From: Serinicoccus marinus DSM 15273
Lineage (GTDB): Bacteria; Actinomycetota; Actinomycetes; Actinomycetales; Dermatophilaceae
DNA length: 64,000 bases
NCBI RefSeq assembly: GCF_008386315.1
Contig: NZ_CP043808.1
Coordinates: 434,001-498,000, forward strand
Direction: 5' to 3'
A program made the position numbers and the translations under genes. The notes beneath the pieces are model-generated. The model worked only from the letters and a program-made list of their open reading frames with translations, was not told where the DNA came from and did no database searches. Positions within the stretch are counted from its first letter, which is position 1. Each line of letters opens with the position of its first letter. Of this stretch, positions 46,768-55,477 are shown in pieces.

Positions 46768-46850
46768 TGAGTGCCCGAACCCGTCGCGTCGTCGTGCTGG
46801 TGGCCCTGGCCGCCCTGATCCTCGTCCCGGTCCTGGCGACCCTGGGTTGA
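46767..46850 (+). CDS. 27-residue membrane microprotein
   Basis: An open frame of 27 codons, ATG overlapping the MFS stop (TGATG) and stop overlapping the next gene's TTG (TTGA). The peptide is MSARTRR followed by one 18-residue hydrophobic helix ending in ATLG. The arginine-rich N-terminus predicts N-in orientation. Both overlaps suggest real coupled translation. No family is recognised; it may bind the MFS protein. Confidence 0.6.
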   Translation: MSARTRRVVVLVALAALILVPVLATLG

Positions 46851-48667
46851 CGGTGACCTTCACCACGCGCCCCACGCTCACCGGCTCGGTCGGCATGGTC
46901 TCCAGCACGCACTGGATCGCCTCCTCGGCCGGTATGCGGCTGCTCGAGCTGGGCGGCAACGCCGCCGACGGGGCGGTCGCCGCCGGATTCGTGCTGCAGG
47001 TCGTCGAGCCGCACCTCAACGGTCCGGGGGGTGATCTGCCGCTCATCGTCGCCTCCGCCGACGACCCGACACCGCGGGTCCTGTGCGGCCAGGGACCGGC
47101 GCCGGCCGGCGCCACCCCCGAGCACTTCGCCGCGGCCGGACTGGACCGCGTCCCCGGGTCCGGGCCGCTGGCCACCGCCGTGCCCGGCGCGACCGTCGCC
47201 TGGCTCACGCTGCTGCGCGACCGCGGGACGATGAGCGCGCAGGAGGCGCTCGGCCCGGCGATCCACTACGCCCGGCACGGTCACCCGGTGGTCCCGCGGG
47301 TCAGCTCGACCATCGACTCGGTGCGTGACCTGTTCGCCTCCGACTGGCACACCTCGGCCGACCAGTGGCTCGTCGACGGCGAGGCGCCCGCGCCCGGGAC
47401 CGTCGTCACCAACCCGGCCTGGGCCGACACGCTGGAGCGGCTGCTCGAGGCAGAGCGGGACGCGGTGCGGGACGGCGGCTCACGGCAAGCCGGCATCGAC
47501 GCCGTGCTGACCGCCTGGCGGCAGGGGTTCGTCGCCGAGGCCATCGGCGCCTTCGCGCAGCGCGCCTTCCGGCACAGCGGCGGCGCGGTCCTGCCCGGTG
47601 TGATCACGGCCGAGGACGTCGCGACCTTCGAGGCCACCTGGGAGGACGCGGTGACGGCGCAGTGGCGCGGCCACACGATCGCCAAGACCGGTCCGTGGGG
47701 GCAGGGTCCGGCGCTGCTGCAGGTGCTCGCGATGGTGGACGAGGTGGCCGGCGAGGACCCGGGCGCGACCGATCTGGACACGGTCGCGGGGGTGCACACC
47801 CTCGCCGAGGTGTGGAAGCTGGCCATGGCCGACCGGGAGGCGTGGCTCGGCGACAGCGCGGGCGAGGACGCCCTGCCCATGAGCGACTTCCTCGACCCGG
47901 CCTACGTCGCGGACCGGGCGGCCCTCGTGGGCGAGCGCGCCTCCCGCGAGCTCCGGCCCGGCGCACCCGGAGGCCGCGAGCCCCGGCTGGCCGCACAGGC
48001 GATGGTCCCCGAGGGTGCGGGCGCCGACGCCGCCGACGGCAGCGCCGGTGAGCCCACCGTGCAGCGGGACGGCGCCACCCGGGGCGACACGTGCCACGTC
48101 GACGTCGTGGACCGGTGGGGGATGCTCGTCTCCGCCACCCCCAGCGGCGGCTGGCTGCAGTCCAGCCCGTTCATCCCCGAGCTCGGCTTCGCGCTCGGCA
48201 GCCGGCTGCAGATGACCTGGCTCGAGCAGGGGCTTCCCAGCTCGCTCGTCCCCGGCCGGCGACCCCGCACCACGCTGACGCCGACGATGGTGCTGCGCGA
48301 GGGCATACCCGTCCTCGCCTGCGGAACCCCCGGAGGTGACCAGCAGGACCAGTGGCAGAGCGTCTTCCTGCTGCGCCATCTCGTCGGCGGCGCCGGGCTG
48401 CAGGAGGCGATCGACGCGCCGGTCTTCCACACCACGAGCTTCCCCGGCTCGTTCCACCCGCGCGCGAGCGAGCCCGGCGTGCTGGTCACGGAGTCCCGGC
48501 TGGGTGCGGACGTGCTGGACGGGCTGCGCGCCCGAGGGCACGAGGTCCTGGACCAGGGCCCGTGGAGCCTGGGCCGGATGTGCGCCGTCGCCCGCGACCC
48601 GGAGACCGGGGTGCTCAGCGCCGGGGCGAACCCCCGGGGAATGCAGGGGTATGCCGTCGGGCGTTGA
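46847..48667 (+). CDS. Gamma-glutamyltransferase family protein
   Basis: A 606-residue Ntn-hydrolase precursor. MVSSTHWIASSAGMRLLELG near 20, GGNAADGAVAAGF near 40 and GPGGDLPL near 64 mark the large subunit. Self-cleavage is expected before Thr415 (RGDTCHVDVVD), and TPSGGWLQSSPF and the C-terminal GTPGGDQQDQ lie in the small subunit. No signal peptide is seen, so it may act in the cytoplasm. Start may be TTG 46847 (coupled to the microprotein) or GTG 46853. Confidence 0.88.
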   Translation: MTVTFTTRPTLTGSVGMVSSTHWIASSAGMRLLELGGNAADGAVAAGFVLQVVEPHLNGPGGDLPLIVASADDPTPRVLCGQGPAPAGATPEHFAAAGLDRVPGSGPLATAVPGATVAWLTLLRDRGTMSAQEALGPAIHYARHGHPVVPRVSSTIDSVRDLFASDWHTSADQWLVDGEAPAPGTVVTNPAWADTLERLLEAERDAVRDGGSRQAGIDAVLTAWRQGFVAEAIGAFAQRAFRHSGGAVLPGVITAEDVATFEATWEDAVTAQWRGHTIAKTGPWGQGPALLQVLAMVDEVAGEDPGATDLDTVAGVHTLAEVWKLAMADREAWLGDSAGEDALPMSDFLDPAYVADRAALVGERASRELRPGAPGGREPRLAAQAMVPEGAGADAADGSAGEPTVQRDGATRGDTCHVDVVDRWGMLVSATPSGGWLQSSPFIPELGFALGSRLQMTWLEQGLPSSLVPGRRPRTTLTPTMVLREGIPVLACGTPGGDQQDQWQSVFLLRHLVGGAGLQEAIDAPVFHTTSFPGSFHPRASEPGVLVTESRLGADVLDGLRARGHEVLDQGPWSLGRMCAVARDPETGVLSAGANPRGMQGYAVGR

Positions 48668-48719
48668 CACCAGGAGACCGCCTACCCTGGCGGCACACCC
48701 CAGATCCGCAGGAGGACCC

Positions 48720-49115
48720 GTGCCCGGCAAGACCCGGCTGGCCAAGCAGGCGATCAAGTACGGACCCGTGGTCTACGCCATGGCGCAGAAGTACGGCCCG
48801 CAAATGGTCGACCAGATCCTCAAGCAGCGTGAGCCCGCGACCCGGTTCGTCCAGGACCAGGCCGCCAAGGCCCGCACCAACCCTCGCAAGCACGCCCTCG
48901 CTCACGCGGACACCGTGGTGGAGGGCTCGTTGCAGCAGGTCTTCCACCGCGGCCAGCCCTACTGGGTGGTCTTCTCCCGCAACGAGCCGGTCGGCGTGCA
49001 CCCGCACACCGACGCCCCCTTCGACACCCTGCTGCTCAACGCCGACCCGGCGAAGCGGCACACCCCCGACGAGCTGCGCCGCACCGTGCACCTGCCGCGC
49101 CGGGGCAGGCGATGA
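48720..49115 (+). CDS. Conserved hypothetical protein
   Basis: A 131-residue basic, soluble protein. AIKYGPVVYAMAQKYGPQMV near 11-30 forms an amphipathic helix, and the second half (QPYWVVFSRNEPVG, FDTLLLNADP) looks like a small beta-rich domain. GGAGGA lies just before GTG 48720. Overlaps pdxH by ATGA. No function can be assigned. Confidence 0.7.
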   Translation: MPGKTRLAKQAIKYGPVVYAMAQKYGPQMVDQILKQREPATRFVQDQAAKARTNPRKHALAHADTVVEGSLQQVFHRGQPYWVVFSRNEPVGVHPHTDAPFDTLLLNADPAKRHTPDELRRTVHLPRRGRR

Positions 49116-49798
49116 ACGGCGCGCTCGGCGGGCGGGCCGACTACACCGGGGAGGGGATCACCGAGCAGGACGCCCCGGAGGCGCCGCTGCCGCTGGTGCA
49201 GGACTGGCTGGACCAGGCGATCGCCCGGCACGAGGAGCGCGGGGACGTGCCCGAGCCGGCGGCCCTCTGGGTGGCCACGGTCGACGCCGACGGTATGCCC
49301 GACGTGCGCGCCGTGCTCATGCGCTTCCTCGACGCGCGGGGCCCGGGCTTCCTCACCAGCAGCGACTCGGCCAAGGGGTTGCAGCTGGCGGCGAACGACA
49401 AGGTGGCGGCGACCCTCACCTGGGCGGGGATGTTCCGCGCCGTCCGCTTCCGCGGCCGCGCCCAGGAGCTGCCGACGGACCTGGTCGACGACTACTTCCG
49501 GAGCCGCCCCTACGGCTCCCGGATCAGCGCGCACGCCTCGACGCAGAGCGCCCCCGTCGCCGACCGGGCGACGCTGGAGCAGGCATACCAGGAGTGTGCG
49601 GAACGCTGGCCGGACCGCGGTCGGCCGGACGACGTGCCACGGCCGACGACGTGGAGTGGCTACCGGATCGTCCCGGAGCGGGTCGAGGTCTGGGGCGGCC
49701 GGCGCAACCGGCTGCACGACCGGCTCGTCTGGGAGCGGGTCGCGGCGGGCGGGCTGGACGACCCGGCGGCCTGGCGACGCAGCAGGATCCAGCCGTGA
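49112..49798 (+). CDS. pdxH: Pyridoxamine 5'-phosphate oxidase
   Basis: A 228-residue FMN enzyme making pyridoxal phosphate. DADGMPDVRAVLMRFLDARG near 63-82, FRAVRFRGRAQELPT near 110, SRISAHASTQSAPV near 133 and the C-terminal VEVWGGRRNRLHDRL are family marks. Coupled to the upstream hypothetical gene by ATGA. Confidence 0.93.
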   Translation: MNGALGGRADYTGEGITEQDAPEAPLPLVQDWLDQAIARHEERGDVPEPAALWVATVDADGMPDVRAVLMRFLDARGPGFLTSSDSAKGLQLAANDKVAATLTWAGMFRAVRFRGRAQELPTDLVDDYFRSRPYGSRISAHASTQSAPVADRATLEQAYQECAERWPDRGRPDDVPRPTTWSGYRIVPERVEVWGGRRNRLHDRLVWERVAAGGLDDPAAWRRSRIQP

Positions 49799-49847
49799 GC
49801 CCGGCGCAGGAGCGGAGCCCGTCGGACCCCGGCCCTAGGATGACACC

Positions 49848-50549
49848 GTGAGCGGCGACCTGATCGACACGACGGAGATGTACCTCAAGACGATCTTCGA
49901 GCTGGAGGAGGACGGCGTCCTGCCCATGCGGGCGCGCATCGCCGAGCGCCTCGGTCAGTCAGGGCCGACCGTCTCGCAGACCGTCGCCCGCATGGAGCGC
50001 GACGGTCTGCTCGAACTGGCCGAGGACCGCCACCTCGTGCTCACCGACCACGGTCGGCTCTCCGCCGTGCGGGTCATGCGCAAGCACCGGCTCGCCGAGC
50101 GGCTGCTCATGGATGTCATCGGCCTCGACCCGGCCTACGTCCACGACGAGGCGTGCCGCTGGGAGCACGTCATGAGCGAGCAGGTGGAGAAGAAGATCCT
50201 GCAGCTCGTCGAGGACGGCACCAGCTCGCCCTACGGCAACCCGGTGCCCGGCCTCGCCGAGCTCGGGCAGCAGGACGCCCCGCCGGCCCAGGGTGTCGCG
50301 AGCAGCGAGCTGGCCGAGGGCGGGGACCGGAGCACGACGATGGTCGTCCGGCTGGGTGAGCCGGTCCAGGTGGACCCCGAGGTGCTCGGGCTGCTGCTGG
50401 AGTCCGGCGTACGGCCGGGCGCGCGCGTCGCGGTGTGGAGCGAGGACGGGCGGACCATCGTGGAGGCACTGGACGGCGAGGCCGTGTCCCTGCCGACAGA
50501 TGTCGCCGCGCACATCTTCTGCGCCGCGCCGACCCCTCCTGACGTGTGA
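49848..50549 (+). CDS. DtxR/IdeR-family metal-dependent regulator
   Basis: A 233-residue iron-type repressor. An N-terminal wHTH (AERLGQSGPTVSQTVARMERDG near 33-54) precedes the dimerisation/metal region DEACRWEHVMSEQVE, where Cys, Glu and His match the DtxR primary site, and a C-terminal SH3-like domain. Length and residues fit IdeR/DtxR, the global iron regulator. No DtxR box is evident within the window. The gene-free region before the NlpC gene follows. Confidence 0.92.
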   Translation: MSGDLIDTTEMYLKTIFELEEDGVLPMRARIAERLGQSGPTVSQTVARMERDGLLELAEDRHLVLTDHGRLSAVRVMRKHRLAERLLMDVIGLDPAYVHDEACRWEHVMSEQVEKKILQLVEDGTSSPYGNPVPGLAELGQQDAPPAQGVASSELAEGGDRSTTMVVRLGEPVQVDPEVLGLLLESGVRPGARVAVWSEDGRTIVEALDGEAVSLPTDVAAHIFCAAPTPPDV

Positions 50550-50662
50550 GATGGCTCACGCGGAGCCTGGGAGGTCGGTTACGTCGGACCGCAAATCTGC
50601 AGGTCAGCAGGGATGGTGCTGGTGAGGTCTTCACGGGTTGTCCACACCGTCGTTACCTCAGC

Positions 50663-50691
50663 GTGACATTTGTTACCGGGCTGTGTACGGT
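50663..50691 (+). promoter_or_regulatory. Promoter of the riboswitch-NlpC/P60 transcript
   Basis: GTGACA (50663-50668), a 17-nt spacer and TACGGT (50686-50691) form a good sigma-70 type promoter, placing transcription start near 50698 and giving a leader of about 215 nt. Confidence 0.65.
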
Positions 50692-50780
50692 TGTCGAGTC
50701 CTCCTCCCTGGGGGGATCCCCGAAGCGTGACTGCCTAGTCCTGTCCGCGCGCACCCGGGGCCGTGGCACGTACGAACACC

Positions 50781-50897
50781 GCTTGACAGGAGCGGGGGAA
50801 CCACCTCTGGAGCCGGACCTGGCTCCTCGGGGCGAATGGTCCGGCTCGGTCGGACCAGGGGCACTCCAGCCCAAGCCCGACAGCTCACCCCGCAGGC
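50781..50897 (+). ncRNA. ydaO/yuaA-type c-di-AMP riboswitch
   Basis: The conserved core words appear in order: P1 strand GCTTG (50781-50785), GCGGGGGAACC (from 50792), GGGGCGAATGG near 50836, and CCGACAGCTCACCCCGCAGGC ending at 50897 (its 3' CAGGC pairs with P1). Only small deviations from the RF00379 pattern as recalled are seen. In actinobacteria this class precedes rpf and NlpC/P60 genes and lowers expression when c-di-AMP is high. Its 3' end lies 4 nt before the ribosome site GGAGG (50901-50905), so it could act on translation or by termination. Confidence 0.87.
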
Positions 50898-50911
50898 ACT
50901 GGAGGATCTAC

Positions 50912-51796
50912 ATGACGCAGCGCATCACCGGCCGCCACCGTCGGCCCGGTCGTCTCAGCACGACCAGCACCGCTCTGACCCGCACGGCGGCCGTCGCGGC
51001 CACCTCGACCGGGCTGCTGGCCGGCGCGACGCTGAGCGCCAACGCCGCCCCGGACCTGTCCCAGGACCGTGGTGAGGGCCTGCAGCGGCTGGGGGTCGAC
51101 GTGAACGCCGACCGCACCGTGACCGTGGACCGCCCGGCCGAGGCCGTGGCCGCGCCCGAGGACGTCGACCTGGCCTCCTTCGGCGTCGGCGGCTTCTCCG
51201 CCTACACCCCGGTCGTCGAGGAGGAGCCCGCCCCGGTCGAGCAGACCGAGCAGGCTGCCCCGGCCACCGAGCAGGCTGCCCCGGCCACCGAGCAGGCTGC
51301 TCCGGTCACCGAGCAGGCGAGCGAGCAGGTCGCCGCCCGCGAGGAGACCACCGCCAGCCGCGACAACGAGCGTCAGGCGCAGCCCGAGCCCGTCGTCGAG
51401 GCCGAGCCGGCCGTCCAGGCCGAGCCCGAGCCGGAGCCCGAGCCCGCCGCTCCGGCCCCCAGCGGTGGCATCCTTGGCATCGCCGCCGCCTACACCGGCT
51501 ACATGTACTCCTACGGCGGCTCCAGCCCCGCCACCGGCTTCGACTGCTCCGGCTACACCTCCTGGGTCTTCGGCCAGGCCGGCATCTCGCTGCCGCGCAC
51601 CGCCGCGGCCCAGCAGTCCTACGCCACCCCGGTCAGCAACCCCCAGCCGGGCGACCTGATCTTCTTCGGCTACCCGGCCTACCACGTCGGCATCTACGCC
51701 GGTAACGGCATGATGTACGACTCTGGCCGCCCGGGCATCCCGAGCCAGTACCGCGCCGTCTTCGGTGGCGTCTCCGGCTACGGCCGGGTCGGCTGA
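50912..51796 (+). CDS. Secreted NlpC/P60 peptidoglycan hydrolase under c-di-AMP riboswitch
   Basis: A 294-residue exported endopeptidase. The signal peptide has a long basic start and ends ANA near 46; a disordered linker of about 130 residues includes repeats of EQAAPAT and Pro-Glu runs; the NlpC/P60 domain fills about 186-294. Catalytic Cys212 (FDCSGY) and His258 (YHVGIY) are present. It lacks SH3b modules, unlike its paralogue at 6226-7692, with which the catalytic domain is closely similar. ATG 50912 follows GGAGG by 6 nt. Confidence 0.94.
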   Translation: MTQRITGRHRRPGRLSTTSTALTRTAAVAATSTGLLAGATLSANAAPDLSQDRGEGLQRLGVDVNADRTVTVDRPAEAVAAPEDVDLASFGVGGFSAYTPVVEEEPAPVEQTEQAAPATEQAAPATEQAAPVTEQASEQVAAREETTASRDNERQAQPEPVVEAEPAVQAEPEPEPEPAAPAPSGGILGIAAAYTGYMYSYGGSSPATGFDCSGYTSWVFGQAGISLPRTAAAQQSYATPVSNPQPGDLIFFGYPAYHVGIYAGNGMMYDSGRPGIPSQYRAVFGGVSGYGRVG

Positions 51797-51822
51797 CCCA
51801 GCCCGCACCAGCCTGCACCGAC

Positions 51823-51853
51823 AGGGCCCCGACCGCGCTGCGGTCGGGGCCCT
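51823..51853 (+). terminator. Strong hairpin terminator after the second NlpC/P60 gene
   Basis: A perfect 14-bp stem (51823-51836 with 51840-51853) and a 3-nt loop GCT, 26 bp after the stop. It may also serve the convergent CNNM gene ending at 51902. Confidence 0.85.
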
Positions 51854-51901
51854 TCGGCATACCTGGGGTCGAGGGCGCCGGCCGTCCCAGCGGTATGCCC
51901 G

Positions 51902-53003
51902 TCAGGCGGGGGAGGTCTGTGCCTGCGCGGGCTCGGCGTGGGCGACGTCGCTCTCGGGGTCCGACTCGTCGTCGAACTCGCCGAGGATCTGCTCCAGGAT
52001 GTCCTCCATCGAGGCCATCCCGACGACCCGGCCCGAGTCGTCGCGCACGAGCGCGAGCTGACCGCGCTGCTGGCGCAGGCTCGAGACCGCGTCGATGAGC
52101 GGCATGGACGCGGGCAGCGAGGCCACCGGCTGCAGGAAGTCACCGAGCGACTGCACGCCCCGGCCCTGGGCCGAGGCCAGGATGGCGTCACGCACGTGGA
52201 CGAGGCCGCGGATGCGCTGCTGCCCCTGCCGGCCGGTGGGCTCGACGACGAACAGCCGGGAGCGACCGCTGGCGTGGCTGAGGCGCTCCACGTCCGCCGC
52301 CGTCGCCGTGCGGGCGATGGTCACCGCCTCGGTGGTCGGGAATCACCGCCTCGACCGTCTCCTCCTCCAGGCGCAGCGCACCGGTGAGGATCTGGTGGTC
52401 GGCGTCCTCGAGCACGCCGTGCTCGTAGGACTGGGCGAGCAGCAGCTGCAGGTCGGCCGGGCTCTGCGCGTTGCCGAGCGCGTCGACGGGGTCGACCCCA
52501 CCGAGGCGGAGCAGCAGGTTGGCCAGGGCGTTCATCAGCCACAGGACCGGCCGGGCGAGCCAGGTGAAGGCACGGAAGGGCAGGGCCAGGAGCATCGCCG
52601 AGCTCTCGGGGTGCGAGATGGCCCACGACTTCGGTGCCATCTCGCCGACGACCATGTGCAGGAAGACCACGATCGAGACCGCGATGGCCACGGCGATGGC
52701 GTGCACCGCCACGTCCGGGACGCCGACGGCGTGGATGACGGGCTCCAGCAGGTAGGCGACGGCCGGCTTGGCCAGCGCTCCGAGCGCCAGGGTGCACAGG
52801 GTGATGCCGAGCTGGGCGCCGGCGAGCATGAGCGAGAGCTCCCGCGAGGCGTCGACGGCGGCGCGCGCGGCGCGGCTGCCCGCCTCGGCGCGCTCCTCGA
52901 GGCGGTGCCGCTTGGCCGCGACGACCGCGAACTCGGCGCCGACGAAGAAGCCGTTGGCGATCAGCAGCAGCACGCTGACGAGCAGGGCCTGGGTGGTGCT
53001 CAT
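51902..53003 (-). CDS. CNNM/CorC-family membrane protein; frame broken at 52341-52342
   Basis: The intended product is about 366 residues: a DUF21 membrane domain (four helices, with GFFVGAEFAVVAAKRHRLEE near 18 and VVGEMAPKSWAISHPE near 118) and a CBS pair (RSRLFVVEPTG, LALVRDDSGRVVGMAS). Such proteins are linked to Mg2+ or other cation handling. An extra base at the AA at 52341-52342 splits it into two frames. It lacks the CorC-HlyC tail. It overlaps its paralogue upstream by ATGA. Confidence 0.8.
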
Positions 53004-54442
53004 CGGGCGACCTCCAGCTCGTCGGCCGCAGGTGTCGCGATGACCAGCCCGTCACCCAGGTGCTCGCGCTCCTCCTCGCCGAGCTCGCGCCACTCCTCGA
53101 GGGTGCGGGTGACCATCGGGTGCAGGGTGACCGTGTCGGGGACGTAGCGCTGCGTGGTGATGACGTCGATGCGGGTGAGGTGGACGTACTCCTCGCCCTC
53201 CCCGTCCCGGCCGTACCACGTGACGACCACGCTGTCCCCCTTCTCGGCGGTGCGGCCCAGCTGGTCCAGGACCAACCCGGACAACGTGTCGTAGTGCTCG
53301 TGCTCGGGCAGTTCCACCCCGGTCAGCTGCGCGACCTCGTCGATCCGCAACCGGGCCGAGAGGTCCCACATGCCGTCGGGACGGGCGGCGCTCGTGGCCT
53401 CCTCGTCGTCGTCCTCGTCCCAGATCTCGCCGACGACCTCCTCGGCGACGTCCTCGAAGGTGACGATCCCGGCGAAGCCGCCGTACTCGTCGACGACGAC
53501 GGCCAGCTGCTGGTGCCCCTCCCGGAGCGCCTCGAGGACCTTCGGCAGCGGCAGCGACTCGGGGAGGATGAGCGCGTCGTCGGCCAGGTCGCGGACGAGG
53601 GTCGTGCGGCGCGCCTGGGGCTCGACCTCGAGGAGGTCGTGCAGGCCGATGACCCCGACGATGTCGTCGATGTCGCGCCCGATGACGGGGAAGCGTGCGT
53701 GCCCGCTCTGCAGGGCCTCGAGCACCACGGCGGCCTGCTCGTCGGCCTGGATCGTCTGGACCGACGTGCGCGGCGTCATGACCTCCTCGGCCACCCGCTC
53801 GCGGAAGGCGAGGCCGCGCTCGAGCAGGATCGACAGGTCCTCGTCGAGGGTGCCGCCGCTGTGCGACTCGGCGATGATCCGGGTGAGGTCCTCGGGGGTG
53901 GCGCCTTGGGGCAGCTCCTCGACGGGCTCGATGCCCACCGAGCGCAGCAGGGCGTTGGACGCCTTGTCGAAGAGGGCGATGACCGGGCCGAGCACGGTGA
54001 GGTAGAGCAGGGTGCTGCGGGACAGGGCCCGGGCCAGCGGTACGGGCCGGGCGATCGCCCAGTTCTTGGGCCCGAGCTCGCCGATCACCATCTGCAGGAC
54101 GGTGGAGAAGACCAGCGTGCCGATGGAGAACAGCGAGATCATCGCTGCCCGCGCCAGCCAGCCGGCGTCGGCATACGAGTCGGTCAGACCGCGCACCAGG
54201 AGCGCCTCACCGAGATAACCCACCATGAGCGCGGTGACGGTGATGCCGAACTGCGCCCCGGAGAGGGTGAAGGACAGGCGGGAGGTGACCTTGAGCGCCC
54301 GCTGCGCGGCGGCGTCCCCCTCGTCGGCGAGGTGGCGCAGCCGGCCCCGGTCCACGCTGACGTAGGCGAACTCCTGGGCCACGAAGTAGCCGGTCATGAG
54401 GGTGAGGACGACGATGACGGCGATGCCGCCGAGGATCAGCAT
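53000..54442 (-). CDS. CNNM/CorC-family membrane protein (hemolysin C-like)
   Basis: A 480-residue protein with all three parts: DUF21 membrane domain (1-200; YFVAQEFAYVSVDRGRLRHL, VIGELGPKNWAIA), two CBS domains (about 215-340; VVVDEYGGFAGIVTFEDVAEE) and a CorC/HlyC tail (about 350-440). The family is tied to Mg2+ or cobalt transport. ATG 54442 starts in the first helix. Its stop overlaps the smaller paralogue, so the two may form a heterodimer. Confidence 0.92.
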   Translation of the reverse strand: MLILGGIAVIVVLTLMTGYFVAQEFAYVSVDRGRLRHLADEGDAAAQRALKVTSRLSFTLSGAQFGITVTALMVGYLGEALLVRGLTDSYADAGWLARAAMISLFSIGTLVFSTVLQMVIGELGPKNWAIARPVPLARALSRSTLLYLTVLGPVIALFDKASNALLRSVGIEPVEELPQGATPEDLTRIIAESHSGGTLDEDLSILLERGLAFRERVAEEVMTPRTSVQTIQADEQAAVVLEALQSGHARFPVIGRDIDDIVGVIGLHDLLEVEPQARRTTLVRDLADDALILPESLPLPKVLEALREGHQQLAVVVDEYGGFAGIVTFEDVAEEVVGEIWDEDDDEEATSAARPDGMWDLSARLRIDEVAQLTGVELPEHEHYDTLSGLVLDQLGRTAEKGDSVVVTWYGRDGEGEEYVHLTRIDVITTQRYVPDTVTLHPMVTRTLEEWRELGEEEREHLGDGLVIATPAADELEVAR

Positions 54443-54566
54443 GTGGCGCCCCCCGCGCCTTCGGGCAGCCGGACGAGGTCGTCGTCCGGCCGGGGACTCG
54501 GAGGTTGCGCGTCGGCGCAGGGTCGATCCATGCCGCCCAGTGTACGACCGCCGGTAGGGTCGGCCC

Positions 54567-54977
54567 GTGTCCTCGCCCACCACGCCCGCCCGCCGCGGCG
54601 CCGGGGATGCTGGCGTGCTGGGCTGGGTGGCGGCCGGGGGAGCGGTCGGCGCCCTGCTGCGGTGGGCCCTGGAGCTGCTCACCCCCGTCGGTGCCGTCCT
54701 GCCGTGGTCCACCCTGCTGGTCAACGTGCTCGGCAGCGCGGCGCTCGCCTGGCTGCTGGTCCGCGACGAGCGGCGCCCGGGTCCGGTCTGGCTGCGACCC
54801 GGGGTCGGGACCGGGCTGCTGGGTGGTTTCACGACCTTCTCGACGTATGCCGTCCAGGTGGCCCTCGCGACCGGCGTCGCCCCGGCGACCGCGGCCGCCT
54901 ACCTGCTCGGGACCCCGGTGCTGTGCGTCGTCGCGGCGGCGCTCGGCGGTGGCGCCGCACTCCGGTGGGCACGGTGA
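54567..54977 (+). CDS. crcB: Fluoride ion channel CrcB/Fluc, first copy
   Basis: A 136-residue four-helix channel. GGAVGALLRWALE near 25, TLLVNVLGSAALAWLL near 49 and GLLGGFTTFSTYAVQ near 84 (Phe box and Thr-Phe-Ser-Thr track) identify it. The GTG start is 124 bp from the divergent CNNM gene. No fluoride riboswitch was seen in that gap. Overlaps the second copy by GTGA. Confidence 0.94.
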   Translation: MSSPTTPARRGAGDAGVLGWVAAGGAVGALLRWALELLTPVGAVLPWSTLLVNVLGSAALAWLLVRDERRPGPVWLRPGVGTGLLGGFTTFSTYAVQVALATGVAPATAAAYLLGTPVLCVVAAALGGGAALRWAR

Positions 54978-55339
54978 GCACGGGTCTGCCCGCGCTGGCG
55001 GCCCTGGTCTGCGTCGCGCTCGGCGGGGCGTCGGGTGCCCTGCTCCGGCACCTGGCGACGGTGTCGCGCCTCGGGGGGCCGGGCGGCACGCTCCTCGTCA
55101 ACGTCGTCGGCTCCTTCCTGCTGGGCGTGCTGGCAGGGGTGGCCGAGGCGCTGCCCGCCTGGCTGTTCCTGCTCCTCGGCACCGGCCTCGCCGGTGCCCT
55201 CACCACCTGGAGCGCCCTGGCGGTGCACACCTGGAGGCTGGGGCAGGACTCGTGGCGGCGAGGCGCGGCATACCTCACGCTGACCCTCGGGCTCGGGGTG
55301 ACGGCCGCGGCGCTCGGCCTCGCGCTCGCCTGGTCGTAG
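54974..55339 (+). CDS. crcB: Fluoride ion channel CrcB/Fluc, second copy
   Basis: A 121-residue paralogue with GGASGALLRHLATV near 15, TLLVNVVGSFLLGVLAG near 37 and GTGLAGALTTWSALAVHTW near 66. The usual Phe-Thr-Thr-Phe-Ser segment reads LTTWSAL, so one phenylalanine is Trp. Tandem pairs often form obligate heterodimers. GTG 54974 is set by the GTGA overlap. Confidence 0.92.
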   Translation: MSTGLPALAALVCVALGGASGALLRHLATVSRLGGPGGTLLVNVVGSFLLGVLAGVAEALPAWLFLLLGTGLAGALTTWSALAVHTWRLGQDSWRRGAAYLTLTLGLGVTAAALGLALAWS

Positions 55340-55477
55340 CCGTCGCCTGAGGGGCGATGAGGCAGGAGCGCCGAGCCGACACGGTGCCTCGGCTCCGGGG
55401 GACTGTCGGTGCGCTCTCCTACGGTGGAGGCACGACGCGACAGCTGAGCACGGCGACCGGCGAGAGGAGGCGGGCGG

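Larger units (their letters stand above)
50550..50911 (+). other. Leader region of the second NlpC/P60 gene
   Basis: A 362-bp gene-free stretch with a promoter at 50663-50691 and a c-di-AMP riboswitch at 50781-50897. Two GTTAC words (near 50652 and 50672) lie before and inside the promoter; MtrA sites in actinobacteria use paired GTAAC/GTTAC words, but the spacing here does not match. An open frame through the region is not a protein extension because the signal peptide starts at 50912. Confidence 0.7.

Noticed and set aside
50546..50911. N-terminal extension of the NlpC/P60 protein from 50546
   Set aside because: The stretch contains a promoter and a riboswitch, and the signal peptide begins at 50912 after a good ribosome site.
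51240..51330. Short repeats in the second NlpC/P60 gene
   Set aside because: They are in-frame EQAAPAT linker repeats, not a CRISPR or mobile element.
54443..54566. Fluoride riboswitch before crcB
   Set aside because: No crcB-motif words recognised in the 124 bp between the divergent genes.
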